The notes: generated by a model not told the origin, from the letters alone. A DNA stretch of 64,000 nt from Fodinicurvata sediminis DSM 21159 (GCF_000420625.1 NZ_ATVH01000019.1:1-64000), one strand, 5' to 3'; counted from the stretch's first letter, positions 9,595 to 19,154 are shown. A program made the numbers and translations.

Positions 9595-10203
9595 ATGGAA
9601 CTGTTCTGGGCACCGCGGACGCGATCGTTCTATGCGCTCTGGGCGCTGGAGGAGACGGGCCTGCCGCATGAGAAGGTGCTGATCGACATCTGGTCGGGGC
9701 AGCAGGATGGTGCGGACTACCGGGCCATCAACCCCATGGGAAAGGTGCCGGCCCTGCGCGACGGGGAGGTGGCGGTGACGGAGGCGCCGGCCATCTGCGC
9801 CTATCTGGCCGACAAGGTCCCCGAGAGCGGATTGGCGCTGCCTCTGGAGGATGCGCGACGCGGCGCCTACTACCGCTGGCTCTTCTTCGCGGCCAGCTGT
9901 ATCGAGGCCGCCTATTTCGAGAAGATGTCTGGCCTGGAAATCGATGCGCGCCGCGCCGGCTGGGGCAGCTTCGAGAAGGTTTTCACCACCTTGGCCAGGG
10001 AGCTCGAGAGCAGGGAATGGATCGCCGCGGAGCGATTCACCATGGCGGACCTGATGATCGCCGGCGGCCTCAAGTACGGTATGATGCTGGGCATCCTGGA
10101 GCCGCGGCCGGTGTTCGAGGCCTATGTGGCGCGTTGCACGAAACGTCCTGCCTATCGCCGTGCCGAGGAAATCGACGCGGCGGCGTTGGCGGAGCAGGGC
10201 TAA
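9595..10203 (+). CDS. Glutathione S-transferase family protein
   Basis: This 202-residue protein has a thioredoxin-like N-terminal half (NPMGKVPALRDG with the cis-proline, then a TEAPAICAYLADK glutathione-contact segment, about 43-70) and an all-helical C-terminal half (about 85-195). It likely conjugates or isomerises electrophiles with glutathione. It is the last gene of the forward cluster and is followed by a convergent gene. Confidence 0.8.
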   Translation: MELFWAPRTRSFYALWALEETGLPHEKVLIDIWSGQQDGADYRAINPMGKVPALRDGEVAVTEAPAICAYLADKVPESGLALPLEDARRGAYYRWLFFAASCIEAAYFEKMSGLEIDARRAGWGSFEKVFTTLARELESREWIAAERFTMADLMIAGGLKYGMMLGILEPRPVFEAYVARCTKRPAYRRAEEIDAAALAEQG

Positions 10204-10215
10204 GCGCTTCCGGCC

Positions 10216-11139
10216 TTAGCTCGAGCGCCCCGCCTCCGGTTTGCTGCCCGAACCGCGGATGTTGGTGAGGCGCTGCAGCGTGCCGAACCAGAAGGGTGCG
10301 CCCAGCATGATCGCGAGCGCCGAGACGCTCCAGCCCAGCAGGCTGACGGCCAGGGCGTCGGGGCGGAACCCGCAGGCAAGGTCCGGAATGCCGGAAAAGG
10401 CGATGGCCGGCGCACAGTCCCAGCCGATGGGCAGGCTCGAGATGAGGGCGTCATCCAGGCCCGCCGCGAGTTCGTCCGGCGTGCCCGAGATTTCGCCCAG
10501 GCTGTCCGCCCGCTCGACCAGCAGGCGGCGTAACGAAGCATCGGCCAGCAGCAGGTTGACGATGCGCAGGCTGTCCACGTTTGCGCCGACGACCAGGACG
10601 GTGGAGATGATGGCCGAGAAGAGCTTCATTCGGCGCGCATAGACGCCGCTCAAGCGGCTTGCGATCTCGTCGAAGTGGCGGGTGGCCAGCCGCTCGATCT
10701 CGCCCCGGATGTCGCTGGCCGTCTCACCGACCCGCTCCAGCAGGCCCGAGGCGTAGTCCTGTATCGGGGCCGGCAGGTCGGCCAGGGACTGGGCGGCCGC
10801 CTCCTTCAGGGCCTGTGCCTGCGCGGCCTCCGTCGCCACCGCCTTGCGCAGGTCGCGGATCCTGTCCAGGTAGTCCCGCAAGCGCACGGCGACCGCCTCC
10901 CCGAACAGGGCGGGCGGAATGTAGGACGGCCGGCCGTTGGCCGAGAGACTGCGCAGCAGGGGGTCGTTCAGGATGAACTCCGCCTCGCCGGCGAAGATCT
11001 CCTGCAGACGCCGGTAGAGGACGCGGCCCCGCAGCTGCAGCAGCGAGGCGATGGCCTCGTTGAGGCTGGTCACGGACAGGCTGAAGACCAGGTACACGAG
11101 CACCAGTCCGATCGCCGCCTCGATCAGTGCCGAGTCCAT
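10216..11139 (-). CDS. Predicted inner-membrane protein, unknown function
   Basis: This 307-residue protein has an N-terminal hydrophobic helix (about 5-27) containing LVYLVFSLSVTSLNE. A long charged, probably coiled helical region (about 85-165) follows, then a hydrophobic segment around 175-195 and two more near the C-terminus. No catalytic motif is recognised. It lies 51 nt downstream of the haem peroxidase gene on the same strand and may be cotranscribed with it. Confidence 0.6.
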   Translation of the reverse strand: MDSALIEAAIGLVLVYLVFSLSVTSLNEAIASLLQLRGRVLYRRLQEIFAGEAEFILNDPLLRSLSANGRPSYIPPALFGEAVAVRLRDYLDRIRDLRKAVATEAAQAQALKEAAAQSLADLPAPIQDYASGLLERVGETASDIRGEIERLATRHFDEIASRLSGVYARRMKLFSAIISTVLVVGANVDSLRIVNLLLADASLRRLLVERADSLGEISGTPDELAAGLDDALISSLPIGWDCAPAIAFSGIPDLACGFRPDALAVSLLGWSVSALAIMLGAPFWFGTLQRLTNIRGSGSKPEAGRSS

Positions 11140-11190
11140 GAGCCACCTCGCTGCCGCCCTCTGCCTGGGGCAGGGGGGCGGGTCACGGCG

Positions 11191-12693
11191 TCAGTTGAAG
11201 TCGCCGCCGGCCACCGGCAGGCCGGACAGCCGGATGATCGCCGCGACCTCCCAGTCGTCGGAGTCCCGCTTGTCGTTCGCCTGCAGCAGGGGATCCTTGT
11301 CGGGCGTCCAGCGGGGATCGATGTTCATCCAGCATTGCGGATCACCCTTCAGCAGGCCGGCGAAGGTGGCACAGAGGATGACCGAGCCCACCTGGCCCAG
11401 CCGATTGCCGCCGCCGTCCTCCGCCTCGGCGAGGATGTAGAACCAGAGGGCATCCCGCTCGGGCGGAATGTCGAGCGGCGTGAAGCCCAGCGCCGTGGCC
11501 ACCGAGGAGCCCGAGGGCAGCTCGAAGCGCCAGCCGCGCAGCAGGTTGCGGAAGGCCAGGATGTTGAGGTTCGAGCCGGCCTCGGCCTCGTGCAGGGCCG
11601 TCAGCGCGTTGGCCAGCTTGGTGTCGATCTTGCGGGCCAGCTGAGGGAAGGGTCCGGTGGAGCTCTCCATGTCCAGGAACCAGTCCCACTGGATGGAGTT
11701 GCCGGGCTTCATGGGCCGGAAACCGCGCAGGTCGTCGGGATCGGCCGCCCCGGTGTTGTCGAACAGCGGTGCGAAGTTGCCGAAGCCGCGGTGTGGCTGG
11801 TTGGTCTGGTAGGCGTTGCGCACCATGGAGTGACCGAAGCGATAGGCGGCCACCGAGAATTCCACCGGCATGAAGGGCTGGTGCTTCCAGTTGTAGACGC
11901 TGCCCAGGCCGATGTTCCATTCGCTGCGCCCGTCGGGACAGTCCTCGTGCCGCAGCGCGTCCTGCCAGATCCTGGGCTGGGTGATCCGCTTGATGAAATC
12001 GTGCCAGACGACGTACTGGTAGAGCCAGCGCAGGGTCCGGGCGGCCGCCTCGAAGGGATCGGGCAGGCCGGCACTGCGGGCCCGGTCGACCAGGGTGTTG
12101 TGCGCCAGCAGGAAGGCCAGCTGCAGCTGGCAGACGATTGCATTCTCGTCGTTGCGCATGTCGCCGACCATGGCGCGTCCCTGGCTGTTCAGGGGATGAG
12201 TGCGCGGCAGGTCGGGAAGGTTGGAGCCCTCGATGCTGCCTATGAGCATCTTGTCGGGATCCTGCTGGTCGAAGAGATAGGGGCTGTTGGCCCGGCCGTG
12301 ACCGTAGATGTTGTCCAGGTCCAGCCGGGGCGTGCGATGGTTCAGCAGGCCCTCGGGGTCGTTGCGCCGCATGAGCGAGGAGGCCGGGTCGAAGGTGATG
12401 TCGTGATCGACGAACTGGCCGAAATAGGTGTAGCCGGCGGGAATCTCGGAATCGAACTCAGTGTCCAGCTGGTTGCTGAGATCAGTGTCCGAGATGACCT
12501 CGGCAGGCTTCTTGCCAGGCGCTTCCACCATCTGCGTCTGGGCCAGCTCCAGGAGGTGATCGGCGATGTTCGACTCGTCGAGACCCGGAGGAGACCAGGG
12601 GGGCAGCTGTGCGAAGATGCGCCCGAAGGGGCCCTGGTACAGGCGTGAGCGGGGTGCCAGGACACCACCCTTACTGCTTGATCCGTGTGACAT
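11191..12693 (-). CDS. Animal-type haem peroxidase family protein
   Basis: A 500-residue protein is predicted if the ATG at 12693 is used, preceded by GGGAGAG; an upstream extension exists but looks non-coding. It has the signature of the peroxidase-cyclooxygenase superfamily: a distal-histidine region YFGQFVDHDIT, the GDMRNDEN block, a helix LLAHNTLVDRAR and the proximal-histidine-type AYRFGHSMVR. The family uses haem and peroxide to oxidise halides or organic substrates. No signal peptide is visible, so it is either cytoplasmic or exported by an unconventional route. A membrane protein gene follows on the same strand. Confidence 0.8.
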   Translation of the reverse strand: MSHGSSSKGGVLAPRSRLYQGPFGRIFAQLPPWSPPGLDESNIADHLLELAQTQMVEAPGKKPAEVISDTDLSNQLDTEFDSEIPAGYTYFGQFVDHDITFDPASSLMRRNDPEGLLNHRTPRLDLDNIYGHGRANSPYLFDQQDPDKMLIGSIEGSNLPDLPRTHPLNSQGRAMVGDMRNDENAIVCQLQLAFLLAHNTLVDRARSAGLPDPFEAAARTLRWLYQYVVWHDFIKRITQPRIWQDALRHEDCPDGRSEWNIGLGSVYNWKHQPFMPVEFSVAAYRFGHSMVRNAYQTNQPHRGFGNFAPLFDNTGAADPDDLRGFRPMKPGNSIQWDWFLDMESSTGPFPQLARKIDTKLANALTALHEAEAGSNLNILAFRNLLRGWRFELPSGSSVATALGFTPLDIPPERDALWFYILAEAEDGGGNRLGQVGSVILCATFAGLLKGDPQCWMNIDPRWTPDKDPLLQANDKRDSDDWEVAAIIRLSGLPVAGGDFN

Positions 12694-13120
12694 GAAGAAC
12701 TCTCCCTTGGTATGAGTTACGCCACTGACCAGGAAGGGAAGAATCGGAGCCAGTTCTTCGGACAGGCATGCAGGCACTTGAATCTTGACTTGTGTGCGGG
12801 AACAAGACTGCACGACGATTTCTGACGTAATACCTGGAATGCCCCGTATACCCCGAACCTGATTATTCAGTTTAGACTGCAGTTATTTTTGTTCTGCTGT
12901 TGATCCGGGGGAGGCTATCGGTATTCGGGAGGGTCTGTGTATTGAGATATCGTGTTAACTCGAAAGTGGTATTTGGCTTTGGCTCTCCACAGTTTTCCGC
13001 AACTTGTCGAATAGTCTTCACCGTAGACCGCAAGGGGCGCCATATTTTTGACCGGCGCTTTACAGATTATTGTTCTGGATCGTGAGATTTGGCCTGAGCA
13101 TTCCTGTGCTGTGGTGCACC
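12694..13120. other. Intergenic region without a convincing gene
   Basis: About 430 bases separate the peroxidase start from the thioesterase stop. The region is more AT-rich than its surroundings. Short frames here lack ribosome binding sites and family resemblance. It probably holds the peroxidase promoter; no clear -35/-10 pair stands out. Confidence 0.5.
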
Positions 13121-13588
13121 TCAAGCCTGCAAGTTCCGGGCGGCGCGGTCGGGAGAGAGACCGTGTTTGCCGGCGCAGGAGGTGATCTCCTGCATGACAG
13201 GCTGCTCGAAGGGGCAGACCTTCGGGCCGGCCAGGTCGACCGACAGGCAGAGCACTTCCATCTCGGCTGCCAGGACGTTCTGGTCCTCTCGGTATAGCTG
13301 GTGGTGCAGGGTCACCCGCTTTTCATCGTGGTGGCCCACATAGGTCTCGATCCTGAGTGCGTCGTCCAGCTTCACCTCGGCCAGGTAGCGCAGCTTGATC
13401 TCGCCGGTATAGACGCTGCGGCCGGTGCGCGCCGGATAGTCGGGTGTCACCCCGAAGCAGGCCAGGGCCTTGTCCGTGGATTCAATCATGACAACGGCAT
13501 AGTAGCCGTCGCTGAGATGCCCGTTCCAGTCGATCCAGCTTTCTTGAAGCTTTGGATGAACGATGCAGAGCGGTGCCGTATCAATCAT
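13121..13588 (-). CDS. Hot-dog fold acyl-CoA thioesterase (betainyl-CoA thioesterase-like)
   Basis: A 155-residue protein is predicted from the ATG at 13588, preceded by a G-rich purine tract; a longer frame upstream is unlikely. The N-terminal WIDWNGHLSDGYY matches the active-site Asp/Asn-Gly-His loop of 4-hydroxybenzoyl-CoA-type thioesterases, followed by beta strands such as GEIKLRYLAEVKL. Carnitine-pathway betainyl-CoA thioesterases share this pattern. Taken with the BKACE at 6.9 kb and the DMGDH-like gene at 14.4 kb, a carnitine/betaine link is possible but only inferred. It is divergent from the XRE-cupin regulator. Confidence 0.7.
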   Translation of the reverse strand: MIDTAPLCIVHPKLQESWIDWNGHLSDGYYAVVMIESTDKALACFGVTPDYPARTGRSVYTGEIKLRYLAEVKLDDALRIETYVGHHDEKRVTLHHQLYREDQNVLAAEMEVLCLSVDLAGPKVCPFEQPVMQEITSCAGKHGLSPDRAARNLQA

Positions 13589-13756
13589 GTCTGCCTGCCC
13601 CCGTTTCTTCCATCTCGCTGTTGGCGTCGTGCCAGGATTCAACTCCAGCGACAGTTTAGCGAATTGCACTCGCGACGGAACTCAAGATTTTACGAGCTAT
13701 TGAAGGCTACGGAACCAAAGGCAATCTTTCCCTTTTACCATGAAAAAAATTCCATT

Positions 13757-13775
13757 ATTTTCATATCATGAAAAT
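13757..13775. promoter_or_regulatory. Palindromic operator upstream of the XRE-cupin regulator
   Basis: A perfect inverted repeat ATTTTCAT-ATC-ATGAAAAT lies 18 nt before the regulator's first ATG. A further half-site, ATGAAAA, lies at about 13740. Position and symmetry suggest autoregulation and possibly control of the divergent thioesterase gene. Confidence 0.6.
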
Positions 13776-13792
13776 AAAATCTTCTCTCATTC

Positions 13793-14383
13793 ATGGTGGC
13801 GGGGATGAGCAAGACGGAGAAGGGTGATCCTGTACAGGTGGCCGTAGGGGCGGAAATTCGGGCCCTGCGGAAAACACGTGGTCTCACGCTTCCGGAAATG
13901 GGCAAGCGAATGGGCCGGTCTGTCGGGTTCCTTAGCCAAGTGGAGCGTGGCCTGTCCCAGCTGACTCTGCTCGACCTTCGGGATCTGGCGCAGGTGCTGG
14001 ACGTGCCGCTCAGCTGGTTCTTCCAGCATGAGGACATACCGGATCACGAGCGCGGCCATGTGGTGCGCCGCAGCTATCGCCGCACCCTGGGGGTCGAGGA
14101 AAAGGGCCTGGTAGAGCAACTGCTCTCGCCCGATCTTTCTGGATCCTTCGAGGTGATCCTCAGCACCATGAACCCTGGCGCGGAGCTGGCGCAACCAACT
14201 CTGCGCCAGACAGAAGAGGTGGGCTATGTGGTCTCTGGCCAGATCGAACTCTGGATCGGGGACAAGCATTTCAAGCTGGCTTCCGGCGATTCCTTCCAGA
14301 TCCGCAAGGAACCTTTCCGCTGGCGCAACATGGCCCGCGAGCCGGCTGTCATCGTCTGGGTGATTTCCCCGCCCGTTTACTGA
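13793..14383 (+). CDS. XRE family regulator with C-terminal cupin domain
   Basis: This 196-residue protein has an N-terminal helix-turn-helix (about 18-72; LTLPEMGKRMGRSVGFLSQVERG) and a small-molecule-sensing cupin barrel (about 115-190; EEVGYVVSGQIELWIG, then GDSFQI). Regulators of this type often control neighbouring amine or amino-acid catabolic genes. The first ATG (13793) has no clear ribosome site; an ATG at 13805 is an alternative. The adjacent flavoprotein gene at 14426 is the likely target. Confidence 0.8.
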   Translation: MVAGMSKTEKGDPVQVAVGAEIRALRKTRGLTLPEMGKRMGRSVGFLSQVERGLSQLTLLDLRDLAQVLDVPLSWFFQHEDIPDHERGHVVRRSYRRTLGVEEKGLVEQLLSPDLSGSFEVILSTMNPGAELAQPTLRQTEEVGYVVSGQIELWIGDKHFKLASGDSFQIRKEPFRWRNMAREPAVIVWVISPPVY

Positions 14384-14425
14384 GCTGTTTCTTCCAACTT
14401 CATGTGATCAAAGGACTTCATACCC

Positions 14426-16870
14426 ATGGCAGACCTTCCCAAGCAGGCGCGTGCAGTGATCATTGGCGGCGGTGTCGTCGGCTGTTCGGTGGCCTACCAT
14501 CTGGCCAAACAGGGTTGGACGGACGTGGTCCTGCTGGAACGCAAGCAGCTGACCTCGGGCACCACCTGGCATGCCGCCGGCCTGATCGGCCAGCTGCGGG
14601 CGACACCGAACCTGATCCGGCTGGCGCATTACTCTTGCGAGCTCTATGCCAACCTGGAGGCGGAGACAGAGGTCGCCACCGGTTTCGTGCGGCATGGCTC
14701 GCTGGGCGTGGCGTTGAGCGGGGAACGCATGGAGGAATTCGCCCGCGGCGCCGCCATGGGCCGCATGTGGGGCGTGGAAGCCGAGATGCTCTCGCCCGAG
14801 CAGTGCAAGAAGCTTTATCCGCTGCTGGAGTTGAAGGGGGACGTGAAGGGCGGTGTGCTGATCCCGGGCGATGGCCAGGCCGATCCGTCCAACATCGCAC
14901 TGGCGCTGGCCAAGGGGGCGCGGAACCACGGTGCGAAGGTGCTGGAGAACGTGAAGGTCACCGGCATCGAGCAGGCCGATGGCCGAGTGACCGGCGTCAA
15001 CACGGACCAGGGCCCCATCCAGGCCGAGGTGGTGGTCAACTGTGCCGGCATGTGGGGGCGCGAAGTGGGCCGCATGGCCGGGGTGTCGGTGCCGCTGCAG
15101 GCCTGCGAGCATTTCTACATCGTCACCGAGAAGATGGACGGCATGGGCGGGAAGCTGCCGGTGCTGCGGGTGCCGGACGAATGTACCTATTACAAGGAGG
15201 ATGCAGGCCGGCTGCTGCTGGGCTGTTTCGAGCCCAACGCCAAGCCCTGGGGCCTGGAAGGTATTCCGGACGACTTCTGTTTCGACTCCCTGCCGGAGGA
15301 CTTCGAGCACTTCGAGCCGATCCTGGCCCAGGCCATGGAACGTGTGCCGGCTTTGCAGGACGTGGGGATCCACACCTTCTTCAACGGGCCGGAATCCTTC
15401 ACCCCCGACGACCGCTATATCCTGGGCGAGGCGCCGGAACTGCAGAACTTCTATCTGGCCTGCGGCTTCAACTCCATCGGCATCCAGTCGGCGGGCGGTG
15501 TCGGCAAGGCATTGGCCGAGTGGATCGAGGCCGGCGAGCCGCCCTTCGACCTGAGCGACGTGGATATCCGGCGCCTGCAGCCCTTCCAGGCCAACCGGAC
15601 CTACCTGGAGGCCCGGGTCAGCGAGACTCTGGGGCTGCTCTACGACGACCACTTTCCCTTTCGGCAGTACGAGACGGCGCGCCAGGTCCGGCGCACGCCG
15701 CTTCATGACGCATTGCGACAGCATGGCGCCTGCTTCGGCGAACTGGCCGGGTGGGAGCGTCCCAACTGGTTCGCGCCCGAGGGCGTGGAGCCGATCTATG
15801 AATACAGCTGGGGGCGACAGAACTGGTTCGCGCATTCCGCCGCCGAGCATCGCGCCGTGCGCAGCGACTGCGGGCTGTTCGACCTGTCCACCTTCGCCAA
15901 GTTCCTGGTGCAAGGCCCGGATGCGGCGGCCCTCCTGAACCGGGTCTCGGCGGCCCAGATGGACGTGGCGCCGGGGCGGGTGGTCTACACCCAGTGGCTG
16001 AACGACCGCGGTGGCATCGAGGCCGACCTGACGGTCACGCGCTTGGCCGAAGACCGCTACATGGTGGTGACCGCCGCCGGCAGCCAGCGCCGCGACTTCG
16101 TCTGGCTGGAGCGCAATCTGCAAGAAGGTGAGCGCGTTTACCTGACCGACGTGACCTCTGGCATGGCGGTGATCGGCCTTATGGGGCCACGGGCACGTGA
16201 CCTGCTGCAGCCGCTGACCACGGCCGACCTGTCCAATGCGGCCTTTCCCTTCGGCACGTCGCGACAGATCGAGCTGGGCTCCGCCCTCGTCCAAGCTTCG
16301 CGCATCACCTATGTCGGCGAGTTGGGCTGGGAGCTGTATATCCCGACAGAATTCACGGGCCATGTTTTCGAGACGATCATGGAAACGACGCAGCCGCCGG
16401 CACTGGCCGGCCTGCATGCGCTCAACTCCTTGCGCATGGAGTGCGGCTATCGCCACTGGGGCGACGACCTGACGGACGAGGACACGCCGCTGGAGGCCGG
16501 CCTGTCGTTTGCCGTCGACTGGACAAAGGACGACTTTAATGGCCGGGAGGCGTTGTTGAAGCAGAAGCAGGCCGGTGTCGAGCGGCGTCTGGTCCAGTTC
16601 CGCCTGTCCGATCCCGAACCTCTGCTCTATCACGACGAGCCGGTCTGGCTGGACGGCGAACGGGTCGGGCACCTGACCTCGGGCGCCTACGGGCACGAGG
16701 TCGGGGCAGCGCTGGGCATGGGTTACGTCACACTCTCCGGCGGCCGGGCGCCCAAGGCGGTGGACCTGGAGGGCGCGGCGTTCGAGCTGGAGATCGGCCG
16801 GCAGCGCTGCCGGGCCCAGGCCTCGATCAAGCCCTTCTTCGACCCGAAGCGTGAACGCATCCGGATGTAA
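14426..16870 (+). CDS. FAD-dependent dimethylglycine/sarcosine dehydrogenase-like protein with aminomethyltransferase domain
   Basis: This 814-residue two-part enzyme begins with a Rossmann FAD site (AVIIGGGVVGCSVAYHL, about 11-27, ending in E39) and a SGTTWHAAGLIG segment where family members bind FAD covalently through His. A DAO domain runs to about 370. The C-terminal half is a GcvT-like folate-binding domain (about 430-720) plus a barrel. The family demethylates N-methyl amines such as dimethylglycine or sarcosine and passes the one-carbon unit to tetrahydrofolate. The regulator ends 43 nt upstream. The precise substrate is uncertain. Confidence 0.8.
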   Translation: MADLPKQARAVIIGGGVVGCSVAYHLAKQGWTDVVLLERKQLTSGTTWHAAGLIGQLRATPNLIRLAHYSCELYANLEAETEVATGFVRHGSLGVALSGERMEEFARGAAMGRMWGVEAEMLSPEQCKKLYPLLELKGDVKGGVLIPGDGQADPSNIALALAKGARNHGAKVLENVKVTGIEQADGRVTGVNTDQGPIQAEVVVNCAGMWGREVGRMAGVSVPLQACEHFYIVTEKMDGMGGKLPVLRVPDECTYYKEDAGRLLLGCFEPNAKPWGLEGIPDDFCFDSLPEDFEHFEPILAQAMERVPALQDVGIHTFFNGPESFTPDDRYILGEAPELQNFYLACGFNSIGIQSAGGVGKALAEWIEAGEPPFDLSDVDIRRLQPFQANRTYLEARVSETLGLLYDDHFPFRQYETARQVRRTPLHDALRQHGACFGELAGWERPNWFAPEGVEPIYEYSWGRQNWFAHSAAEHRAVRSDCGLFDLSTFAKFLVQGPDAAALLNRVSAAQMDVAPGRVVYTQWLNDRGGIEADLTVTRLAEDRYMVVTAAGSQRRDFVWLERNLQEGERVYLTDVTSGMAVIGLMGPRARDLLQPLTTADLSNAAFPFGTSRQIELGSALVQASRITYVGELGWELYIPTEFTGHVFETIMETTQPPALAGLHALNSLRMECGYRHWGDDLTDEDTPLEAGLSFAVDWTKDDFNGREALLKQKQAGVERRLVQFRLSDPEPLLYHDEPVWLDGERVGHLTSGAYGHEVGAALGMGYVTLSGGRAPKAVDLEGAAFELEIGRQRCRAQASIKPFFDPKRERIRM

Positions 16871-16873
16871 TGC

Positions 16874-17878
16874 CTAGAGATCTTCCCAGAAGCTCCGCAT
16901 CCGGTCCAGTTCCGCCGCGTCGGGCAGGCGGCCGTAGCCGGCGCCGGCGTTGTCGTCCATGTGCTCCGGACTGCTGGTGCCGGGGATAACGCAGGTGACG
17001 GCCGGGTTGGCCAGGATGTACTTCAGAAAGAACTGGCCCCAGCTGTCGCAGAAGTCGCGCGCCCAGTCCGGCAGTTCGCGCTCGCCCACGCGCCGGAAGA
17101 CGCCGCCACCCTCGTAGGGCCGGTTGACCAGGACTGCCACGCCGTGGTCGCGGGCCAGGGGCAGGACGCGCTCTTCGGCCGCGCGCACGCCGATGGAATA
17201 GGCCAGTTGCACGAAATCGGGCTGGTCGCGTTCGATGATATCCGCCAGTTGGTCCAGGGCGCCGGTGGTGTAGTGGGTGACGCCCAGGTAGCGGATGCGG
17301 CCCTCGGCCTTCCAGTCGCGCAGGGTGTTCATGTGGGTGTCCAGGTCGACCAGGTTGTGCACCTGCATGAGGTCGATGGTCGAGGTCTCCAGCAGGATTT
17401 CCGAACGCTTCATCTGATCGATGCCGTCCTGGCGCCCGCGGGTCCAGACCTTGGTGGCCAGGAAGCTGTCGTCGTGGGCGTCCAGCTCGGTGAGGATTTC
17501 GCCGACCCGGGCTTCGGCCGCGCCGTACATGGGCGAGGAGTCGATCACGCTGCCGCCGTTGTCGAACAGGCGCTGGACCACCTCGGTCAGGGCCTCCATC
17601 TCGGGCGCGTCTTCGGCGACGTCGAACTGTTGCCAGGTGCCCAGGCCGACAACCGGCAGGCTTTCCCCGCTGGCGGGGATCTGCCGTGTGCGCATGCTTT
17701 GCGCGGATTCGGAAGCGGCCGCGGGCGGCAGGCCCACCCTGCCGCCTGCGAGGGCCGTGGCGGCCAGGCCGGCGGCCGAGAGCTTCAGGAAATCCTTGCG
17801 CGAGAGGATGGCACTCTGCGCTCTGGTTCTACGAAGGTGTTTCGGCAGTTTGGGTTTGTCTGTCGGTCTGTCTGTCAT
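16874..17878 (-). CDS. Exported aldo/keto reductase with Tat-like signal
   Basis: This 334-residue protein has an N-terminal SRKDFLKLSAAGLAATALA segment that looks like a Tat signal with Arg-Lys in place of the twin Arg. The AKR barrel follows. Its tetrad is visible as Asp in VIDSSPMYG with the Tyr, Lys in ATKVW and His in MQVHNLVD. It likely reduces carbonyls with NADPH or a related cofactor. Its start overlaps the upstream transporter gene by 50 bp. The overlap contains short GACA-type repeats that read as TDRPTDK in this frame and RQTDRQT in the other. It converges on the flavoprotein gene with a 3-nt gap. Confidence 0.75.
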   Translation of the reverse strand: MTDRPTDKPKLPKHLRRTRAQSAILSRKDFLKLSAAGLAATALAGGRVGLPPAAASESAQSMRTRQIPASGESLPVVGLGTWQQFDVAEDAPEMEALTEVVQRLFDNGGSVIDSSPMYGAAEARVGEILTELDAHDDSFLATKVWTRGRQDGIDQMKRSEILLETSTIDLMQVHNLVDLDTHMNTLRDWKAEGRIRYLGVTHYTTGALDQLADIIERDQPDFVQLAYSIGVRAAEERVLPLARDHGVAVLVNRPYEGGGVFRRVGERELPDWARDFCDSWGQFFLKYILANPAVTCVIPGTSSPEHMDDNAGAGYGRLPDAAELDRMRSFWEDL

Positions 17879-19154
17879 GACGTTGTCCTATCCAGTATCC
17901 AATGAACAGCCAGATGAGGGCGACGGGCACCGCCATCAGGGCCGTGCCGGCCAGTCCGAGGCCCAGAGCACCCAGGCCCGAATAGAGCCAGCCGCTGACC
18001 GCGTCGCCTCCACGATAGACCACGGTATCAATGAAGTTCTTGGCCTTGTACCGCTGCTCCAGCGGGATGCTCGTGAAGAGCACCTCGCGCGATGGCCGCG
18101 TAATCGCATAGTTGGTGGCGCGTCGCAGGCTCTGGAAGCCCACCAGCACGATCAGCCCCGGGCTCAGCGCCAGGCCCAGGAAGCCGATGGCCGAAAGTAC
18201 GGGCAGCAGGGCCAGGCCGAAAGCGGTGCCGGTCCATTGCAGCAGACGTCCGGTGACGAAGAGCTGCAGGCTCAGGGTCAGCAGGTTGACCGTCAGGTCG
18301 ATGATCGCAAAGACCTGCGTGCGCCGGTCCGGATCGTCGAAGGCGTTCTCGATGATCTCCGCCTGCTGGAAATAGAGAAAGGTGGAGGTCAGCGTATAGA
18401 GCAGGATGAAGGCACCGATGCCCAGCAGGTGCGGCGAGCGGAAGAAGGCCGTGGCGCCGGCCAGGATATTGCCGCCGATGGGGCGATTTCCCCTGTTGCC
18501 GTCTTCACTGTCGCTCTCCTGTCTTTCTGCGGCACTGCGGAAGTCGAAGCGCGCCAGCCGCCGGATGCAGAAGACCGCCACTTCCAGGAGGACGGCGGTG
18601 ATCAGCAGCAGGTTCACCGTGCCAATGTCCTCGGCCAGCAGGGCCGTCAACGCCGGCCCCGTCAGCGCGCCCAGGGTGCCGCCGGCGGCAATGGCGCCGA
18701 ACAGGCGGGTGCCCTGCTGCCGGGTGAAGATATCGGCCATATAGGACCAGAAGACCGATATGACGAACAGGTTGTAGACGCTGACCCAGATGAAGAAGGC
18801 ACGCGCGGTGTGGACCTCGGCCTCGGGCCACTGGAAGAGCAGCCAGAAGAGCGCCAGATTGGCGATGAAGAAGCGATAGACCGTCGGCATGAAGCGCCGC
18901 CGGGGAAAGCGCGCCACCAGCCAGCCGAAGGCCGGCACGGCGCAGAGCATGGCGACGAAGGTCCCGGTAAAGAGCCACTGCAGGTTATCGACCCCGCCGG
19001 CGATGCCCATCTGATCGCGCACCGGCCGCAGGATGTAATAGCCGCCCAGCAGGCAGAAGAAATAGACGAACGCCAGGGCCAGAGCCGGGAATTCACGCTC
19101 CTGCAGGTTCAGGGCCTGATCGATGCGCAGCTTGATACCCTGTAGGACAGGCAT
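17829..19154 (-). CDS. NTP/NDP exchange transporter-like / MFS-type membrane protein
   Basis: This 441-residue protein has about 12 predicted hydrophobic helices. The N-terminal pattern GGYYILRPVRDQMG matches the family of bacterial proteins related to ATP/ADP translocases and often annotated as NTP/NDP exchange or MFS transporters. In free-living bacteria the substrate is unknown. It precedes and overlaps the AKR gene and follows the extensin-like gene on the same strand. Confidence 0.7.
   Translation of the reverse strand: MPVLQGIKLRIDQALNLQEREFPALALAFVYFFCLLGGYYILRPVRDQMGIAGGVDNLQWLFTGTFVAMLCAVPAFGWLVARFPRRRFMPTVYRFFIANLALFWLLFQWPEAEVHTARAFFIWVSVYNLFVISVFWSYMADIFTRQQGTRLFGAIAAGGTLGALTGPALTALLAEDIGTVNLLLITAVLLEVAVFCIRRLARFDFRSAAERQESDSEDGNRGNRPIGGNILAGATAFFRSPHLLGIGAFILLYTLTSTFLYFQQAEIIENAFDDPDRRTQVFAIIDLTVNLLTLSLQLFVTGRLLQWTGTAFGLALLPVLSAIGFLGLALSPGLIVLVGFQSLRRATNYAITRPSREVLFTSIPLEQRYKAKNFIDTVVYRGGDAVSGWLYSGLGALGLGLAGTALMAVPVALIWLFIGYWIGQRHDRQTDRQTQTAETPS

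Noticed and set aside
12915-13124. Short reverse-strand frame in the intergenic region
   Set aside because: It has no ribosome site, no family resemblance and an unusual amino-acid mix.
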